Shown here: one piece after another, positions 35,326 to 44,273 of the stretch
Layout: the number at the start of each line of letters is the position of its first letter
Numbering within the stretch: position 1 is the stretch's first letter
Source of the DNA: Kutzneria kofuensis
GTDB taxonomy: Bacteria; Actinomycetota; Actinomycetes; Mycobacteriales; Pseudonocardiaceae
NCBI RefSeq assembly: GCF_014203355.1
Contig: NZ_JACHIR010000001.1
Coordinates: forward strand, 4,528,038 to 4,592,037
DNA: 64,000 bases
Reading direction: 5' to 3'
Position numbers and translations under genes: made by a program
The notes under the pieces: model-generated
Database searches by the model: none
What the model was told of the DNA's origin: nothing
What the model saw: the letters and a program-made list of their open reading frames with translations, nothing else

Positions 35326-36080
35326 CCGGTTCGCTGCCGAGTGGTCTGCGCTGGCAGGGCCACGGCCGGGATGTGCCGGTCACGCTGGTGGCGCCCGGTC
35401 TCGGCGCGACTCCCGGCGAGGCGCGCATCCCCGCATCCGGATTGTCCGGCACGAGAGTTGTCGTCACGTTCCCCTCGCACGGGGACGCGGCGGACGCGCC
35501 CGCCGGCTACTGGACGTACCGGACGATCAGCGCGGATCTGGAGCGCGTCGCCGACGAGGTCGATGCCACGCGCGCGGTCGGCGTGTCGATGGGAGCCGGC
35601 GGCCTGACCGCGTTGCTGACCCGGCGGCCCGATCGCTTCGATCGCATCGCCCTGCTGTTGCCAGCTGCGTTGGACAAGCCGCGCGCGACGCCGGCGATGT
35701 GGGCGTTCGAGCAGCTCGCCGACGCCGTCGAGGCCGGTGACGTGGACGGCTTGCGTCGGTTGGTCGCCGCCGAGGTACCGGACGGCGTTGCCGTCGGGGA
35801 GCACATTTCCAGCCGGGTCGACGCGTTGCTCCGACTCGGCGGCGCTCTCCGGACGCTGCCGGAACAGGTGCCGACGAACGACGCGGCTTTGCTGCGAAAC
35901 GTCGGCGCGTCGGTGCTGGTGATCGGCGCCGTCGGCGATCCGCTGCATCCCGAGCAGGTCGCCCGCGATGTCGCGGCGGCGCTGCCGAACGGCCGGCTGG
36001 AGCTCATCGACTCGCCCGCGCCGCTGCTCACGCATCGTCGCGAGGTCAGGTCCCTGCTCGTCGACTTCTTCGCTGGCTAA
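35322..36080 (+). CDS. Alpha/beta hydrolase
   Basis: A 252-residue protein. The nucleophile elbow is GVSMGAGG (Ser near residue 89), preceded by VTLVAPGLGATPGEAR, an oxyanion-type region; a late VIGAVGDPLHPEQV fits the catalytic Asp and a final HR motif the His. No signal peptide. The substrate cannot be inferred. It is coupled to the DUF2516 gene by a 4-base overlap. Confidence 0.78.
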   Translation: MTGSLPSGLRWQGHGRDVPVTLVAPGLGATPGEARIPASGLSGTRVVVTFPSHGDAADAPAGYWTYRTISADLERVADEVDATRAVGVSMGAGGLTALLTRRPDRFDRIALLLPAALDKPRATPAMWAFEQLADAVEAGDVDGLRRLVAAEVPDGVAVGEHISSRVDALLRLGGALRTLPEQVPTNDAALLRNVGASVLVIGAVGDPLHPEQVARDVAAALPNGRLELIDSPAPLLTHRREVRSLLVDFFAG

Positions 36081-36083
36081 TGT
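36078..36083 (+). promoter_or_regulatory. -10 element for leaderless YbaK-like gene
   Basis: TAATGT, six bases, then ATG at 36090. The first three bases are also the stop codon of the hydrolase gene. Confidence 0.55.
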
Positions 36084-36089
36084 GACGCC

Positions 36090-36641
36090 ATGGCGCAGTG
36101 GAGCATTGCCGGCACCTTGCACGTGGAACCCGTCCTGTCCCGGCCGGAACTGGTGGCCGAGCCGGTGCTGGCCGCGATCCGGGCGATGGACGCCGCCGAC
36201 GTCGACCGCATCGGCGTGACGGAGATCGACCCCGAACTGGCCGACACGGCGGCGTTCTGCGAGCACTACGGCTCGCCGCTGGAGGCGTCGGCGAACTGCG
36301 TGGTCGTCGCCGGCAAACGCGCCGGCGAGCTGCGCCACGCCGCGTGCATGGTGCTGGCGACGACGCGGGCCGACGTGAACGGCGTGGTCAAGCGCCGCCT
36401 CGACGTCCGCAAGGCGTCGTTCGCGCCGATGGACGACGCCGTCGGCCTGACCGGCATGCAGTACGGCGGCATCACGCCGATCGGACTCCCCGCCGGCTGG
36501 CCGCTGCTGCTGGACGCCCGCGTGGCCGCCGCGCCCGAGCTGGTCATCGGCAGCGGCATTCGCGGCGGCAAGCTGCTCGTGCCCGGCGACCTGCTGGCCA
36601 AGCTGGCCGGCGCCGAGGTGATCGAGGGCCTCGCCGGCTAG
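36090..36641 (+). CDS. YbaK/EbsC-type aminoacyl-tRNA deacylase
   Basis: A 183-residue protein. The YbaK/ProX fold is seen in EASANCVVVAGKRAGELRHA, the KASFAPMDDAVGLTGMQYGG segment and ITPIGLPAGWPLLLD. Members hydrolyse mischarged Cys- or Ala-tRNAPro; the exact target is uncertain. The conserved Lys is present (KRRLDVRKASF). It converges with purU, 10 bases apart. Confidence 0.82.
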   Translation: MAQWSIAGTLHVEPVLSRPELVAEPVLAAIRAMDAADVDRIGVTEIDPELADTAAFCEHYGSPLEASANCVVVAGKRAGELRHAACMVLATTRADVNGVVKRRLDVRKASFAPMDDAVGLTGMQYGGITPIGLPAGWPLLLDARVAAAPELVIGSGIRGGKLLVPGDLLAKLAGAEVIEGLAG

Positions 36642-36651
36642 CCCGCGCCGA

Positions 36652-37527
36652 TCAAAAAACGACCGTGCGGTTGCCGTGCACCAGGACCCGGTCCTCCAGG
36701 TGCCAGCGCAGCCCGCGGGCCAGCACGATCTTCTCGATGTCCCGGCCCTTGCGGACCATGTCCCGGTCGGAGTCGCTGTGGCTGACCCGGATCACGTCCT
36801 GCTCGATGATCGGCCCCGCGTCCAGCTCGGCGGTCACGTAGTGGCAGGTCGCGCCGACCAGCTTCACGCCGCGGGCGTGGGCCTGGTGGTACGGCCGCGC
36901 GCCGACGAAGGACGGCAGGAAACTGTGGTGGATGTTCACCGCGCGGCCCGCCCACGCCATGCACAGCTCGTTCGGCAGGACCTGCATGAACCGGGCCAGC
37001 ACGATGGCGTGCGGCTGGTGGCCGTCCACCAGCTGGCGCAGCTGGGCGAACGCCCCCGCCTTGCTCTCCGGGTCGCCGACCGGGAACGGAACGTGGTGGA
37101 ACGGGATGCCGTGCGCCTCCGTGATGCCGGCGAGGTCCTTGTGGTTGCCGATCACCGACGTGACGTCCACGTCCAGCTCGCCGGAGGCCACCCGGCCGAG
37201 CAGGTCGTACAGGCAGTGGCCCTCCTTCGACACGAGGATCACCGCGCGCTTGCGTTCACCCGTGTCGGTGACCCGCCAGTCCGCCCTCGGCCCCAGCTCC
37301 CGCGCCACTCCCGCGAACCGCGCGGACAACTCCCGCACGTCGAACGGCAGCGACGAGGCCAGCACCTCCTGCCGGGTGAAGAACCAGTTCGTGGTCGGAT
37401 CCGTGTGGTAGGCGGCCTCCACGATCCATCCGCCGAACTCCGTCAGGAAGCCGGCGATCTTGGCGACGATGCCGGTGCGGTCGGGGCAGCCGAGGCTGAT
37501 CACGTAGCGGCGTTCGGTGGAGGACAC
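36652..37527 (-). CDS. purU: Formyltetrahydrofolate deformylase
   Basis: A 291-residue protein. Residues 8-85 are an ACT-like regulatory domain (YVISLGCPDRTGIVAKIAGF). The formyltransferase fold follows, with NIHHSFLPSFVGARPYHQA and ATCHYVTAELDAGPII, which carries the catalytic Asp and His. It releases formate from 10-formyl-THF, balancing one-carbon and purine pools. The GTG start has CAGAAT eight bases upstream. Length fits the family. Confidence 0.93.
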   Translation of the reverse strand: MSSTERRYVISLGCPDRTGIVAKIAGFLTEFGGWIVEAAYHTDPTTNWFFTRQEVLASSLPFDVRELSARFAGVARELGPRADWRVTDTGERKRAVILVSKEGHCLYDLLGRVASGELDVDVTSVIGNHKDLAGITEAHGIPFHHVPFPVGDPESKAGAFAQLRQLVDGHQPHAIVLARFMQVLPNELCMAWAGRAVNIHHSFLPSFVGARPYHQAHARGVKLVGATCHYVTAELDAGPIIEQDVIRVSHSDSDRDMVRKGRDIEKIVLARGLRWHLEDRVLVHGNRTVVF

Positions 37528-37606
37528 AGCCCGTGATTCTGACAGAGATCACGGGGCTGTGAAGGAGGCCAGAAGCGACCGGCCGGCGGCCGGCGCCGGC
37601 AGGACG

Positions 37607-38419
37607 TCAGCCCGCCGGCGCCACCGCCGACCAGGGCAGGGTGATCTCACCGAGCCGCCAGCGCCGGCGGTCGTCCAGCACCGGCCAGCCACGCCCGGCC
37701 AGCAGCCGGCATGTCTCGACCCAGCGGGCCCGAGGCCCGAACGGCGCGTACGGCGCGGCGGTCGCCCAGCAGTCGTCCAGGGCAGTGAGCAGGTCGTGCA
37801 CCCGTTCGCCCGGCACGTTGCGGTGGATCAGGGCCTTGGGCAGGCGCTCGGCGACGTCCGAGGGGGTCGCGATGTCGGATGGCTTGCACGCGATCGTGAA
37901 CGTCAGCGGGCCGGACTCGTCGAGCAGCACCCAGCAGCACCGCCGGCCGATCTCGTCGCACGTGCCCTCGACCAGCAGCCCGCCGGGCGCGAGCCGGCCG
38001 CGCAGGCCGTCCCACGCCTGCGACGCGTCGGCCTCCGAGTACTGCCGCAGCACGTTGAACGCCCGCACCAGCGCCGGGCGGAGACCGGCGAGCTCGAAGC
38101 CGCCGCGTCGGAACGTCAGCAGCGGCGGATCGGCGGCGTGCTCGGCGGCCGCGACCCGTTCCTGATCCAGCTCAAGGCCGACCATGCAAAGGTCGGGGCG
38201 CACGGCCCGGAGCCGCGCCGCCATCTCGACGGTCGTCACCGGCGTCGCCCCGTAGCCGAGGTCCACCACCAGAGCTCCGGGCCCCAGCGCTTCCCTGACG
38301 GCGGCGTTGCCGACCATCCAGCGGTCGACGCGGCGCAGCCGGTTCGGGTTGGTGGTGCCGCGGGTCGGCAGCCCGAGTGCGCGGGCGCGGCCGGCCGCCA
38401 GCCGTGGTTGCTTGGCCAT
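37607..38419 (-). CDS. SAM-dependent methyltransferase
   Basis: A 270-residue protein. Motif I is LVVDLGYGATPVTTVEMAARL, shortened here to its start, followed by MVGLELDQERVAAA and LRGRLAPGGLLVEGTCDE. The target is unknown. It overlaps the upstream DUF2505 gene by one base (TGATG), so the two are translated together, next to murB as in related genomes. Confidence 0.78.
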   Translation of the reverse strand: MAKQPRLAAGRARALGLPTRGTTNPNRLRRVDRWMVGNAAVREALGPGALVVDLGYGATPVTTVEMAARLRAVRPDLCMVGLELDQERVAAAEHAADPPLLTFRRGGFELAGLRPALVRAFNVLRQYSEADASQAWDGLRGRLAPGGLLVEGTCDEIGRRCCWVLLDESGPLTFTIACKPSDIATPSDVAERLPKALIHRNVPGERVHDLLTALDDCWATAAPYAPFGPRARWVETCRLLAGRGWPVLDDRRRWRLGEITLPWSAVAPAG

Positions 38420-38928
38420 CAGTTCTGGTGCGTGTCCAGCCACTCGGTGGTGTGCTCGAACTCCCGGGTCAGCAGCTTCACGATCTGGCCGGAGACGACC
38501 TCCTCGACCTTGCCGCCGACGAACGGGATGTTCACCGCCACCTCGCCGCGCATCAGCATGGTGCTGCCGCCGCCGGCCTCGTCGGACAGCCGCATCGCGC
38601 CCTTGATGTGACCTGGGACACCCGGGATGCCGGCCTGGACGCGGCCCAGCCAGCCGCCGTCGCCGTTGCGGTCCCACTCCTCCGTGCGCTCGATCACGAG
38701 GTCGCCCTTGAGGAAGGCTCGGACCGCCGACGGCAGCTCGCTGGCCGGCACGCCGTGCCGCAGTCGCAGGCTCACTTTCTCCCCGTCGACCTGGTGCTCC
38801 AGCAGGGTGGCGTCGGTGCCGCCGAGCTTGCTCAAGCGGTCGCGCAGGTAGGTCGGATCCACCAGGGCGGCGTGGACCTCGTCGGCGGTCCACCGGGTAG
38901 TCGCCTGGTGCTCAATGCGGCGTGCCAT
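38419..38928 (-). CDS. DUF2505 (SRPBCC-fold) protein, Rv0481c-like
   Basis: A 169-residue protein with the N-terminus RIEHQATTRWTADEVHAALV and a START/SRPBCC-like pattern; it is a small hydrophobic-cavity fold. Function is unknown. The ATG follows TAGCCT by seven bases without a ribosome site. It is divergent from murB, the same arrangement as Rv0481c-Rv0482. Confidence 0.85.
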   Translation of the reverse strand: MARRIEHQATTRWTADEVHAALVDPTYLRDRLSKLGGTDATLLEHQVDGEKVSLRLRHGVPASELPSAVRAFLKGDLVIERTEEWDRNGDGGWLGRVQAGIPGVPGHIKGAMRLSDEAGGGSTMLMRGEVAVNIPFVGGKVEEVVSGQIVKLLTREFEHTTEWLDTHQN

Positions 38929-38935
38929 GTCGCGG

Positions 38936-38941
38936 AGGCTA
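38936..38941 (-). promoter_or_regulatory. -10 element for leaderless DUF2505 gene
   Basis: TAGCCT on the minus strand, seven bases before ATG at 38928. It overlaps the plus-strand TACCGT of murB, so the two promoters may compete. Confidence 0.55.
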
Positions 38942-38953
38942 CCGTTGACGTCC

Positions 38954-40045
38954 GTGACCACCCCCCTGTCCAGCACCGAGGTTCGCACGTCCGTCCCGCT
39001 GAGCGGGCACACGACGCTGCGACTGGGCGGTCCGGCTGCCCGTTTCCTGCCGGCCACCAGCGCATCCGACGTCGTCGACGCGGTGCGGGCCGCCGACCAG
39101 GCCGGCGAGCCGCTGCTGGTGCTCGGCGGCGGCTCCAACCTGGTGATCGCGGACGAGGGCTTCGGGGGCCTGGTCGTGCACATCGCGACCGAGGGGCGGT
39201 CGTTCGACCGGCTGGCCGACGGGCGGGTCGAGCTGACCATCGAGGCCGGCGAGGACTGGGACCGCACGGTCGCGTTCTCCGTCGAGCAGGGCCTCGGCGG
39301 GCTGGAGTGCCTGTCCGGCATCCCCGGCCAGGTCGGCGCGACGCCGGTGCAGAACGTCGGCGCGTACGGCGTGGAGATCGCCGACCTGCTGACCTCCGTC
39401 GACCTGCTCGACCGCCGCAGCGGCCGGGTGCACCAGGTGCAGGCCGAGGACCTGGGACTGACCTACCGGTCGAGCGTGCTGAAGGGCACCGACTCCGCCG
39501 TGGTGCTGCGCGCGCGCTTCGCCCTGCAGGACGGCGGCCGGTCGGCCCCGATCCGGTACGCCGAACTGGCCCGCGTTCTCGGCGTCGAGCTGGGGGCCCG
39601 GGTGCCCGTGGCGGACGCCCGCCAGGCCGTGCTGGAGCTGCGTCGCGGCAAGGGCATGGTGCTGGACGCCGACGACCACGACACGTGGAGCGCGGGGTCG
39701 TTCTTCACCAACCCGATCGTCGACGACGCGGAGCTGCCGGGCGTGCTGGCCAAGATCGGGGAGCGGGTCGGCGCGGACGCGGTGGTGCCGCAGTACCCGG
39801 GCGGTCCGGGGCGGACCAAGCTGTCGGCGGCGTGGCTGATCGAACGGGCCGGCTTCGGCCGGGGCCACCTGGCCGCCGACGGCCGGGTGTCGCTGTCCGG
39901 CAAGCACACGCTGGCCCTGACCAACCGCGGCGAGGCCTCCACCGCCGACCTGCTGGAACTCGCCCGCGAGGTGCGCGACGGCGTGCTGGCGGCGTTCGGC
40001 GTGCGGCTGCAGGCCGAGCCCGTGATGGTCGGCTGCCGGCTCTGA
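38954..40045 (+). CDS. murB: UDP-N-acetylenolpyruvoylglucosamine reductase
   Basis: A 363-residue flavoprotein of type I/II MurB. The FAD-binding part includes PLLVLGGGSNLVIADEGFGG and SGIPGQVGATPVQNVGAYG; the catalytic Ser is in GSFFTNPIV and the C-terminal domain has SAAWLIERAGFGRG. It makes UDP-MurNAc for peptidoglycan in the cytoplasm. Start choice: GTG at 38954 has TACCGT eight bases upstream; a TTG at 38945 follows GGAGG by six bases and would add three residues. Confidence 0.95.
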   Translation: MTTPLSSTEVRTSVPLSGHTTLRLGGPAARFLPATSASDVVDAVRAADQAGEPLLVLGGGSNLVIADEGFGGLVVHIATEGRSFDRLADGRVELTIEAGEDWDRTVAFSVEQGLGGLECLSGIPGQVGATPVQNVGAYGVEIADLLTSVDLLDRRSGRVHQVQAEDLGLTYRSSVLKGTDSAVVLRARFALQDGGRSAPIRYAELARVLGVELGARVPVADARQAVLELRRGKGMVLDADDHDTWSAGSFFTNPIVDDAELPGVLAKIGERVGADAVVPQYPGGPGRTKLSAAWLIERAGFGRGHLAADGRVSLSGKHTLALTNRGEASTADLLELAREVRDGVLAAFGVRLQAEPVMVGCRL

Positions 40046-40154
40046 CCAGGAACAACCCGTTCGGCCGCCGCTGAACGAGTGACAATGAGTCATCTGACAC
40101 TCACCCCGCGTGTTTTCATGTGTGGTAGGGGGAACGCGCGCGGAGGAGGTCGCC

Positions 40155-41156
40155 ATGACCAGCGCGGACGAGTTGATTCGGGCCGGGATACGTCCGGTCA
40201 AGCGGCGCGTCGAGGTCGATCTGCTGTCCCGGCGGGGAGTTGTCGGCGTCGACATCGGGGAGAAGGTCACCGCGGGCCGACGGACCGGTCAGATCGGCAT
40301 CGTCGTGTACGTCCGGCACAAGTACCTGGCGGCCCGGCTGCGGCCGGCCGACCTGGTGCCGGCGGAGATCGACGGCATCGCGACGGACGTCGTCGCCGAT
40401 GACATCGTGCTGCACCGCGCCCTGCTGGATGCGGACTTTCCGCCGGCTCGTGGTGCGGAGCGACATCGTCAAGTGCTCGGCGGCATCAGCATGGGGCCAT
40501 GGCGGACGGTTGTGCTCGCGCCGCCGGATGCGCCGCGTGCCGGCGAGTACGCCATCGTCGGGACCCTGGGCGCGTTGGTGACCGACCGCGCCGGCAACGG
40601 GCATGTCATGGGGCTGACCACGTTTCACGCCGCGTGCGTGGACGACGCGTGGTCCGTCGGCGACGAGATGGTGCATCCGTCCCGTGTGGACAGCGGTGCC
40701 AGTCCGGACGACGTCGTGGGAACCCTGTGCCGGGCGGCGCTGTCCGGTTCCGTCGACGGGGCGGCGGTGTTGCTGGCGGCTGGGCGCTCGTACCGTCCAT
40801 CCATTGTGGACGTTGGCGCGGTGACGGGAACGTCACCCGCCGCGCGGGGAACCGTTGTGCGCAAACGCGGTCGTACCACCGGATTGACGACGGGCCGCAT
40901 CACGTCCGTCGACGCCACGATCGTGCTGGACTACCGCGACGGGCTCGGCGTGCGGGTGCTGCGCGACCAGGTGCGGATCGAGGCCGTCGGCGGCAGGGTG
41001 ATGGGCGACTACGGCGATTCCGGCGCCGCCGTAGTCGATCCCGACAACCGGGTGGTCGGCCTCTACGTGGCCGGCAACACCCTGGGCACGGTCGCTTTCG
41101 CCAGCCCCATCGGGAAGGTCCTCGACGAGCTGGACGTCGACCTGATCACCGACTAG
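40155..41156 (+). CDS. Trypsin-like serine protease domain protein
   Basis: A 333-residue protein without signal peptide. GDYGDSGAAVV carries the Ser of the chymotrypsin fold; GLTTFHAAC supplies the likely His and SVDGAAVLL the Asp, giving the order His-Asp-Ser. The N-terminal 100 residues (VEVDLLSRRGVVGVDIGEK) match intracellular bacterial proteins of this type. AGGAGG precedes the ATG. Its stop TAG lies within the target-site duplication of the adjacent IS element and was preserved by it. Confidence 0.78.
   Translation: MTSADELIRAGIRPVKRRVEVDLLSRRGVVGVDIGEKVTAGRRTGQIGIVVYVRHKYLAARLRPADLVPAEIDGIATDVVADDIVLHRALLDADFPPARGAERHRQVLGGISMGPWRTVVLAPPDAPRAGEYAIVGTLGALVTDRAGNGHVMGLTTFHAACVDDAWSVGDEMVHPSRVDSGASPDDVVGTLCRAALSGSVDGAAVLLAAGRSYRPSIVDVGAVTGTSPAARGTVVRKRGRTTGLTTGRITSVDATIVLDYRDGLGVRVLRDQVRIEAVGGRVMGDYGDSGAAVVDPDNRVVGLYVAGNTLGTVAFASPIGKVLDELDVDLITD
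41153..41156. repeat. Left target-site duplication CTAG
   Basis: CTAG directly before the left end of the IS element; the same four bases follow the right end (42192-42195). A 2-bp TA duplication is an equally valid reading, since the flanks are palindromic. Confidence 0.75.
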
Positions 41157-42191
41157 GTCGTGTTTCAGATGCGGCGTAGCCAGACGTTGATCGCTGCGAT
41201 GGTGACCGTGGCCTGATATCGCACAGCCAGCTTGTCATAGCGCGTGGCCACCGCCCGATGCTGTTTGAGCAGGCTGATCCCGCACTCCACGGCATGACGC
41301 TGCTTGTAGACCTCCGCATCAAACGCCGGCGGCCGCCCACCCCGTGACCCCTTGGCACGGCGGTGGGCGGCCTGGTCACGAGGCTGGGCGATGGTCGCCT
41401 TGATCCCACGCCGACGCAGATAACCCCGGTTCGCCCGCGAGCTGTAGGCCTTGTCCGCTAACACCCGATCCGGCCGACACCGCGCCCGTCCCGCCCCCAG
41501 CCGGGGCACCCGAATCTGCCCGAGCACCACCGTGAACTGCGGGCTGTCCCCACGCTGGCCCGCGGTCACCACCAGCGCCAACGGCTTACGCCGCTGCTCG
41601 CAGGCCAGGTGCAGCTTGGTGGTCCACCCGCCCCGGGACCGGCCCAGCCCGTGATCGTCCAGCTCGACACCGCCCGTCTCGCTACTCGGCGGTTCGACCT
41701 GCAGATCCCCCTTTTCCGCGCACCCGCCGCATGCTGATGCGCCCGCGCGATCGTGGAATCCACGCTCACATCCCAACTGATCAGCCCCGCGGCGTCGGCG
41801 TGGGTCTGCAACACGGTCAGGATGCGCTGCCAGATCCCGGCCCGCTGCCAGCGGCGGAACAACCCGTACACGGTCTGCCAAGGACCGTAGACCGGCGGCA
41901 CGTCCCGCCACGGCGCGCCGACCCGGACCCGCCAGCGGATCCCGTCGATGAGTTGTCGCTTGGTCCATTTCGGCGGGCGGCCCGGCTTCACACCGACGGG
42001 CAGCAGCGGTTGCAGCACCGCCCACTGCGCGTCGGTCAGATCGAACCGCCCCGTGGCCGCTACGCTGGGCACGAGGTCTCCGGTGTTTCAGGTTTGCTTG
42101 GTCGCTAACCCGTCTACCGGAGACCTCCCTTATCTGATCACCGACACGCCGACGTGATCATCTGTATGGCCCCTGACCTTTGAAACACGAC
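41157..42191. mobile_element. IS5-family insertion sequence (IS427-like), 1035 bp
   Basis: The terminal inverted repeats start GTCGTGTTTCA on both sides (11 bp perfect). It encodes one transposase on the minus strand split over two frames. It sits exactly between the stop codons of two convergent genes. Intact ends, intact duplication and complete catalytic residues suggest a recent insertion. Confidence 0.9.
41165..42072 (-). CDS. IS5-family transposase, two frames joined by -1 frameshift
   Basis: ORF A starts at the ATG at 42072 ([18 protein letters not shown], typical IS5 N-terminus) and reads through DVSVDST, the first catalytic Asp. At about 41715 the minus strand has GGAAAAGGGGG; slipping back one base enters the frame that ends at 41165. 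That frame carries [18 protein letters not shown] (second Asp) and [15 protein letters not shown] (catalytic Glu), so the DDE triad is complete only in the fused product. ORF A alone would stop at 41566. The stop of the fused frame is inside the left terminal repeat. Confidence 0.85.
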
Positions 42192-42195
42192 CTAG
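42192..42195. repeat. Right target-site duplication CTAG
   Basis: Second copy of the CTAG duplication. Its first three bases, read on the minus strand, are the TAG stop of the SDR gene. Confidence 0.75.
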
Positions 42196-42929
42196 TCCCG
42201 GTGCGCCCGCGTGGCCGAGGCCTGTGCCCGCGGCTTCATGACGATCTGGTCGAGGTTGACGTGCGGCGGCCGGGTCACCGCGAACGCGATGACGTCCGCG
42301 ACGTCGTCGGCCACCAACGGCTGCAGGCCCTGGTAGACGTTCGCGGCCCGCTCGGCGTCGCCGTCGAAGCGCACGACCGAGAACTCCGTCTCGACCATGC
42401 CGGGCAGGATCTCGGTGAACCGGACCGGTTGGCCCAGTTCCTCGGTGCGCAACGTGCGGTGCAGCGCCGACTGCGCGTGCTTGGCCGAGGTGTAGCCGGC
42501 GCCGCCGTCGTAGACCTCCTGCGCCGCGATCGACGTGACCGTCACCACGTGGCCGTTGCCGGAAGCGATCAGCTTGGGCAGCAAGGCTTTCGTCAGCCGC
42601 AGCGTGCCGATCACGTTGGTTTCCCACATGCGGCGCCAGTTGTCCTCGTCGGCGGCGTCGATCCGTTCCAGGCCGAACGCCCCGCCCGCGTTGTTCACCA
42701 GGACGTTGGCCGCGGCGATCTGGTCGGTGAACGCCGTCACGGACTCGATGTCCGTCACGTCCAGCGCGAGCGGCGTACCGTCGATCTCGGCGGCGATCGC
42801 CTTGATCCGTTCGAACCGCCGCGCGCCGAGCACGACGTGGAAGCCCTCGGCGGCAAGGCGGCGGGCGGTTGCCTCGCCGATGCCGGAGCTCGCTCCGGTG
42901 ACAACTGCGATGGGGGACTGGGTGCTCAC
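42192..42929 (-). CDS. Short-chain dehydrogenase/reductase (Rv0484c-like)
   Basis: A 245-residue SDR. NAD(P)-binding TGASSGIG lies at residues 11-18, NNAGGAFGLERI follows, and the catalytic Ser-Tyr-Lys is in VTSIAAQEVYDGGAGYTSAKHA (shown from VTS to AKHA). The closest general group is the YdfG/serine 3-dehydrogenase-like family. Position between the L,D-transpeptidase and murB region matches Rv0484c. The GTG start is at 42929. Confidence 0.88.
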   Translation of the reverse strand: MSTQSPIAVVTGASSGIGEATARRLAAEGFHVVLGARRFERIKAIAAEIDGTPLALDVTDIESVTAFTDQIAAANVLVNNAGGAFGLERIDAADEDNWRRMWETNVIGTLRLTKALLPKLIASGNGHVVTVTSIAAQEVYDGGAGYTSAKHAQSALHRTLRTEELGQPVRFTEILPGMVETEFSVVRFDGDAERAANVYQGLQPLVADDVADVIAFAVTRPPHVNLDQIVMKPRAQASATRAHRD

Positions 42930-43045
42930 GGCACCGATCCTTCCCCCTGTCCGCGGTGGGCCGCCACCGGTGGCCGGTGAGCAACCTCACAGGCTCTGAT
43001 TCACCTGGTCAGACGTCGTCAAGAAGGGGAGCAACGTAGGAGGCA

Positions 43046-44230
43046 ATGGTGGTTACGGGGACTCGAGTGAAGGCGGGGTTGGTGGTCGCGGCGGCGCTGG
43101 TGCTGGCGGGCTGTTCCGGCGGCGGCGGTTTGTCGGCCATCGGCTCGACGTCGACCAAGCCGCCCGCACCCGCCGCCAAGCTGGCCGGCGCGCCGGCCAA
43201 CGGGGCCAAGGACGTCACCGTGAACACGCCGGTGACCCTCACCGCCGACGGCGGCACCATCAAGGACGTCAAGCTGGTCGACGCCACCGGCAAGGCCGTC
43301 GAGGGCAAGCCCTCCGCCGACAACAAGACCTGGACCAACACCGGCCACCTGGACTTCGGGCAGACGTACACGTACGACGCGCAGGCGGTCAACGCCGACG
43401 GCAAGCCCACCCCGCTGCACGGCAGCTTCAGCACCGTCGCCCCGGGCACCCTGATGCGCGGCTCGCTCAACCTCGACGACGGCGCGCAGGTCGGCGTCGC
43501 GGCGCCGATCATCCTGCAGTTCGCCGGGCACGTCGACGACAAGGCCCGGGCCGCGGTGGAGAAGGCGCTGACCGTGCAGTCCGACCAGCCCAACACCGGC
43601 TCGTGGGGCTGGCTGCCCGACAACGACCAGGGCTCCCGGATCCACTACCGCACCAAGGAGTACTGGAAGCCCGGCAGCAAGATCAACGTCAGCGCCCACC
43701 TGTACGGCGTGCCCTACGGCAACAACAACTACGGCAAGGCGGACCTGACCCTGGGCTTCACCATCGGCCGGTCGCAGATCGTCAAGGCCGACGTGAACTC
43801 GCACAAGATGACCGTGATCCGGGACGGCAACGTCGTCGCCACCTACGACGCCAGCATGGGCTCCGGCGCCAGCCAGGACCGGGTGACCCGGTCCGGCACC
43901 CACGTGGTGACGGAGAAGTGGCAGGACAAGGACATGTCCAACCCGCCGTACTACGAGCACGCCCACGAGCGCTGGGCGGTGCGGATCTCCAACAACGGCG
44001 AGTTCATCCACGCCAACCCCAACACCGTCGGCGACCAGGGCAACAACAACGTCACCCACGGCTGCGTCAACCTGTCGACCGCCGACGCCCAGGCCTACTT
44101 CGGCACCGCCATGTACGGGGACCCCGTCGAGGTCACCGGCTCCGACGTGGCCCTGTCGGCCGCCGACGGCGACCTCTACGACTGGGCCATGAGCTGGGAG
44201 CAGTGGCAGGGCCTGTCCGCGCTGCGCTGA
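43046..44230 (+). CDS. L,D-transpeptidase lipoprotein (LprQ/LdtMt5-like)
   Basis: A 394-residue protein. A signal sequence with lipobox LAGC (Cys at about residue 22) is followed by two Ig-like domains and a YkuD catalytic domain containing HANPNTVGDQG and THGCVNLSTADA; C340 is the nucleophile. It stands in the position of lprQ (Rv0483) next to the SDR gene. TAGGAGG lies close to the ATG; a GTG at 43067 would still keep the lipobox. Sequence and layout parallel the transpeptidase at 1649-2845. Confidence 0.9.
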   Translation: MVVTGTRVKAGLVVAAALVLAGCSGGGGLSAIGSTSTKPPAPAAKLAGAPANGAKDVTVNTPVTLTADGGTIKDVKLVDATGKAVEGKPSADNKTWTNTGHLDFGQTYTYDAQAVNADGKPTPLHGSFSTVAPGTLMRGSLNLDDGAQVGVAAPIILQFAGHVDDKARAAVEKALTVQSDQPNTGSWGWLPDNDQGSRIHYRTKEYWKPGSKINVSAHLYGVPYGNNNYGKADLTLGFTIGRSQIVKADVNSHKMTVIRDGNVVATYDASMGSGASQDRVTRSGTHVVTEKWQDKDMSNPPYYEHAHERWAVRISNNGEFIHANPNTVGDQGNNNVTHGCVNLSTADAQAYFGTAMYGDPVEVTGSDVALSAADGDLYDWAMSWEQWQGLSALR

Positions 44231-44273
44231 GCGTTCGGGAAGAACTCGCCGCACCCGGGACGTTGACCCCGTT

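Noticed and set aside
41566-42072. Transposase ORF A as a complete protein
   Set aside because: It holds only the first catalytic Asp; the remaining residues are in the other frame, so it was annotated as part of a frameshifted product.
41157-42191. Composite transposon or genomic island bounded by the IS
   Set aside because: Only one IS copy is in the window and both flanking genes belong to the conserved backbone.
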